Below, in pieces: positions 62,470-64,000 of a DNA stretch of 64,000 nt; the first letter of the stretch is position 1, and each line of letters starts with the position of its first letter. Made by a program: the position numbers and the translations under genes. This DNA is from Myxococcota bacterium (GTDB taxonomy: Bacteria; Myxococcota_A; UBA9160; SMWR01), in contig JAKVBI010000021.1 in assembly GCA_022447545.1 (NCBI GenBank), positions 1 through 64,000 of the forward strand, written 5' to 3'. The notes under the pieces are model-generated. The model worked only from the letters and a program-made list of their open reading frames with translations. It ran no database searches and was not told where the DNA came from.

Positions 62470-64000
62470 TCAGTGGTTTCGGGCCTCTGTCAGGGCCGGC
62501 GGCGTGTACCAGATTGGCGAGGTCCAGGCGCGTTCTTGAATGACGCGCTCCATGATGGGTTGGTCGCAGCTGGGGGGTCGGTCACTGGAGGGAAGCTCGA
62601 GGCATTTCCATGTGGAATAGCGGCAGGTCGGATTCTCGAGGACGCGCGCGTAGTAGACCGCACGGCGAGATGGGTCGAAATCGGGGTCACGCCAGACCGA
62701 GCAGAGCTGGCGGGCTCCCTTGCCACTGGGTTCGCAGGTCTCGGGGTTCACGGAGGCTCCATTGTCACCACCCGCCACATCGAACACCTGTTGCCGGAGG
62801 TTCCCGTCTTCATCCACCCATCCCTTGATCACTTGAATCCGCTGTAGGTCGGTTCCGGGAGCCTCGGATGTTCCGGCATCAGCCAGGGCGAATACGGCAA
62901 AGCTGGGCGTGCCGCCGTGGCTCGGTTTGGGGAGGTCTCCGCCCATGGCCACCCCATCGCGGTCTGCCTGCTCCAACCAATCGGGTGCATCGCACAGATC
63001 TTCCGGATAGTTCCATCCGCCGAAGAACCGGGGCTGAATTCTCGGGCCACTGACTCCAAACACCTCGCGACGCCGCATGGCGTCGAAGATCGAATCGCGT
63101 GAGTTCTCTTCGGCCCAGACTCCGATCAGACCGCCCGGATTGTTGCTGACGTTTCCCATCCCTTGCTCATTGGAGAGTCGCTGGTTCACATCGCCGTCGA
63201 CGATCCCGACGTGTCCCGGCCAGCCCCGCTCTGCGACACCACCGGCCATGCCGTTGTGGGTATCCGTGCTCGCTGAAATCCCGAGTTTGAAGGGGTTGAC
63301 CCCGAGGCGCTCCTCTTCGCGTAGGCCTTCCGTCAGCACATAGCGGACATAATTTCGGTGGTTCATACACGCACCGGGCCCGAGATGAGGGAGAGAGTCC
63401 GCCATGAAATCCCAGCACTCGCCGGCGGCGCCGGGGTTCCCCTCGTCATCTTGAAAACGCACGGCTTCCATCTTCTCGAAGCTGCAGAACTCATCGGTTT
63501 GGCCGAGTACACCGTTCATCTCGGGGCGGCACTCGGAGTCGCCTTTGTGCTGCATGATTTCGACGAGGGGCTCTACACGGGCGCGCAGTTTCGCGCGCTC
63601 GATTTGTTCTTCGATCCTCGTCGCGCCCGGGTAGTCGACCGCAAACATTCGCCCATTGCTGATGTTGGAGTTGTGGGGGATCGCCAGGACATCACAACCG
63701 GTATCAGAATCGAGGCAATCGTCGCGGAGATTTTTCCAGAGATCCCATTCCCGTTGGAAGTCGAGGTAGCTCGCGGGGCGTTTCGGGACGATGTCGTTGC
63801 GGAAGATCACGTTTCGGTGAAGGTTCGAAGACAACCGGATCGATGAGTACTCGTAAGCGATGAAGGTGGTTCGTTCGCATGCTTCGCTTTCGTCGTTCCA
63901 TGCGGCTGCCGCCGTGATGGTTTCGTCCCAGGCCGAACGAGCCGCCTCGAGGCAACGCTTGGCGTCTTCTCCGCAGATGTCATCCTTGTGTTTGGGCCAG
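62470..64000 (-). CDS. DUF3604-family protein, C-terminal part (cut by window edge)
   Basis: About 510 codons are visible; the frame stays open through position 64000, so the N-terminus is outside. FIAYEYSS...NLHRNVIFRN, VLAIPHNSNISNGRMF, LGISASTDTHNG and RREVFGVSGPRIQPRFFGGW are the conserved DUF3604 motifs. His-rich positions (AIPHNSN, DTHNG) suggest a PHP-like metal site. Cys-rich stretches (DDCLDSDTGCD, CEPSGKGARQLC) fit an exported protein. It is related in fold type to the CehA-like lipoprotein at 17838, but in a different family. Its function is not established. Confidence 0.88.
   Translation of the reverse strand, partial: WPKHKDDICGEDAKRCLEAARSAWDETITAAAAWNDESEACERTTFIAYEYSSIRLSSNLHRNVIFRNDIVPKRPASYLDFQREWDLWKNLRDDCLDSDTGCDVLAIPHNSNISNGRMFAVDYPGATRIEEQIERAKLRARVEPLVEIMQHKGDSECRPEMNGVLGQTDEFCSFEKMEAVRFQDDEGNPGAAGECWDFMADSLPHLGPGACMNHRNYVRYVLTEGLREEERLGVNPFKLGISASTDTHNGMAGGVAERGWPGHVGIVDGDVNQRLSNEQGMGNVSNNPGGLIGVWAEENSRDSIFDAMRRREVFGVSGPRIQPRFFGGWNYPEDLCDAPDWLEQADRDGVAMGGDLPKPSHGGTPSFAVFALADAGTSEAPGTDLQRIQVIKGWVDEDGNLRQQVFDVAGGDNGASVNPETCEPSGKGARQLCSVWRDPDFDPSRRAVYYARVLENPTCRYSTWKCLELPSSDRPPSCDQPIMERVIQERAWTSPIWYTPPALTEARNH

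Noticed and set aside
1-64000. CRISPR, tRNA, rRNA, insertion sequence, prophage or attachment site
   Set aside because: No regularly spaced repeats, cloverleaf-like sequences, transposase or phage proteins were recognised. This is a by-eye reading and could miss a degenerate tRNA.

Overview
The window is gene-dense, visibly GC-rich chromosomal DNA. I call 53 protein-coding genes, the outermost two cut by the window edges. I see no rRNA, tRNA, CRISPR array, transposase or phage gene. Most genes are oxidative and catabolic: three cytochrome P450s, four amidohydrolase_2-family enzymes, three short-chain dehydrogenases, two enoyl-CoA hydratases, an acyl-CoA dehydrogenase, a family III CoA-transferase, an aldehyde dehydrogenase, two PhyH-type dioxygenases, a luciferase-like monooxygenase and a 3-ketosteroid-dehydrogenase-like flavoprotein. 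With a sigma-54 activator, an RHS/YD-repeat protein and FG-GAP and PHP-type exported proteins, this suggests an aerobic, metabolically versatile bacterium of the former Deltaproteobacteria (Myxococcota-like) or Binatota. That placement is inferred from gene content only.

Layout. 1-4266: the end of an RHS gene, a sulfatase-like lipoprotein and a convergent arylsulfotransferase-like protein. 4650-7043: aldehyde dehydrogenase and SDR. 7247-8532: an unusual pair, a YHAT-type protein and a small SAM methyltransferase. 8684-12718: enoyl-CoA hydratase, SDR, amidohydrolase and CoA-transferase. 12775-13971: SGNH hydrolase. 14006-17653: a SnoaL-like / FAD dehydrogenase / FGGY kinase operon. 17838-24624: a CehA-type lipoprotein, an HEWGH membrane protein, a TM2 protein, a membrane-bound sigma-54 activator and an EamA transporter. 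24655-32255: methyltransferase, divergent YchF, PhyH, aminotransferase, amidohydrolase and hybrid histidine kinase. 33020-41018: three P450s with malic enzyme, alpha/beta hydrolase, methyltransferase and cupin. 41083-48238: ArsJ-like MFS, carboxylesterase, TVP38 protein, acyl-CoA dehydrogenase, HSL esterase and SDR. 48258-50290: LemA/TPM operon. 50562-54056: ABC exporter with a secreted FG-GAP protein. 54185-64000: LLM oxidoreductase, two amidohydrolases, CorC-type and ChaA-type transporters, enoyl-CoA hydratase, PhyH and a DUF3604 protein.

Expression signals. Most genes have a clear Shine-Dalgarno. A second class has none and instead carries a TAnnnT hexamer (TAGAAT, TAGACT and relatives) 7-9 nt before the ATG, which suggests leaderless transcripts. 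The same hexamers occur further upstream of several genes that do have a Shine-Dalgarno, so they probably represent the local -10 element.

I find no single unmistakable new system. The best candidates for undescribed biology are the YHAT-protein/methyltransferase pair (7247-8532), the PDZ-like membrane sigma-54 activator with an altered Walker B (20876-23632), the divergent YchF (25387-26424), the P450/malic-enzyme transcriptional unit (33020-35900) and the leaderless promoter class.
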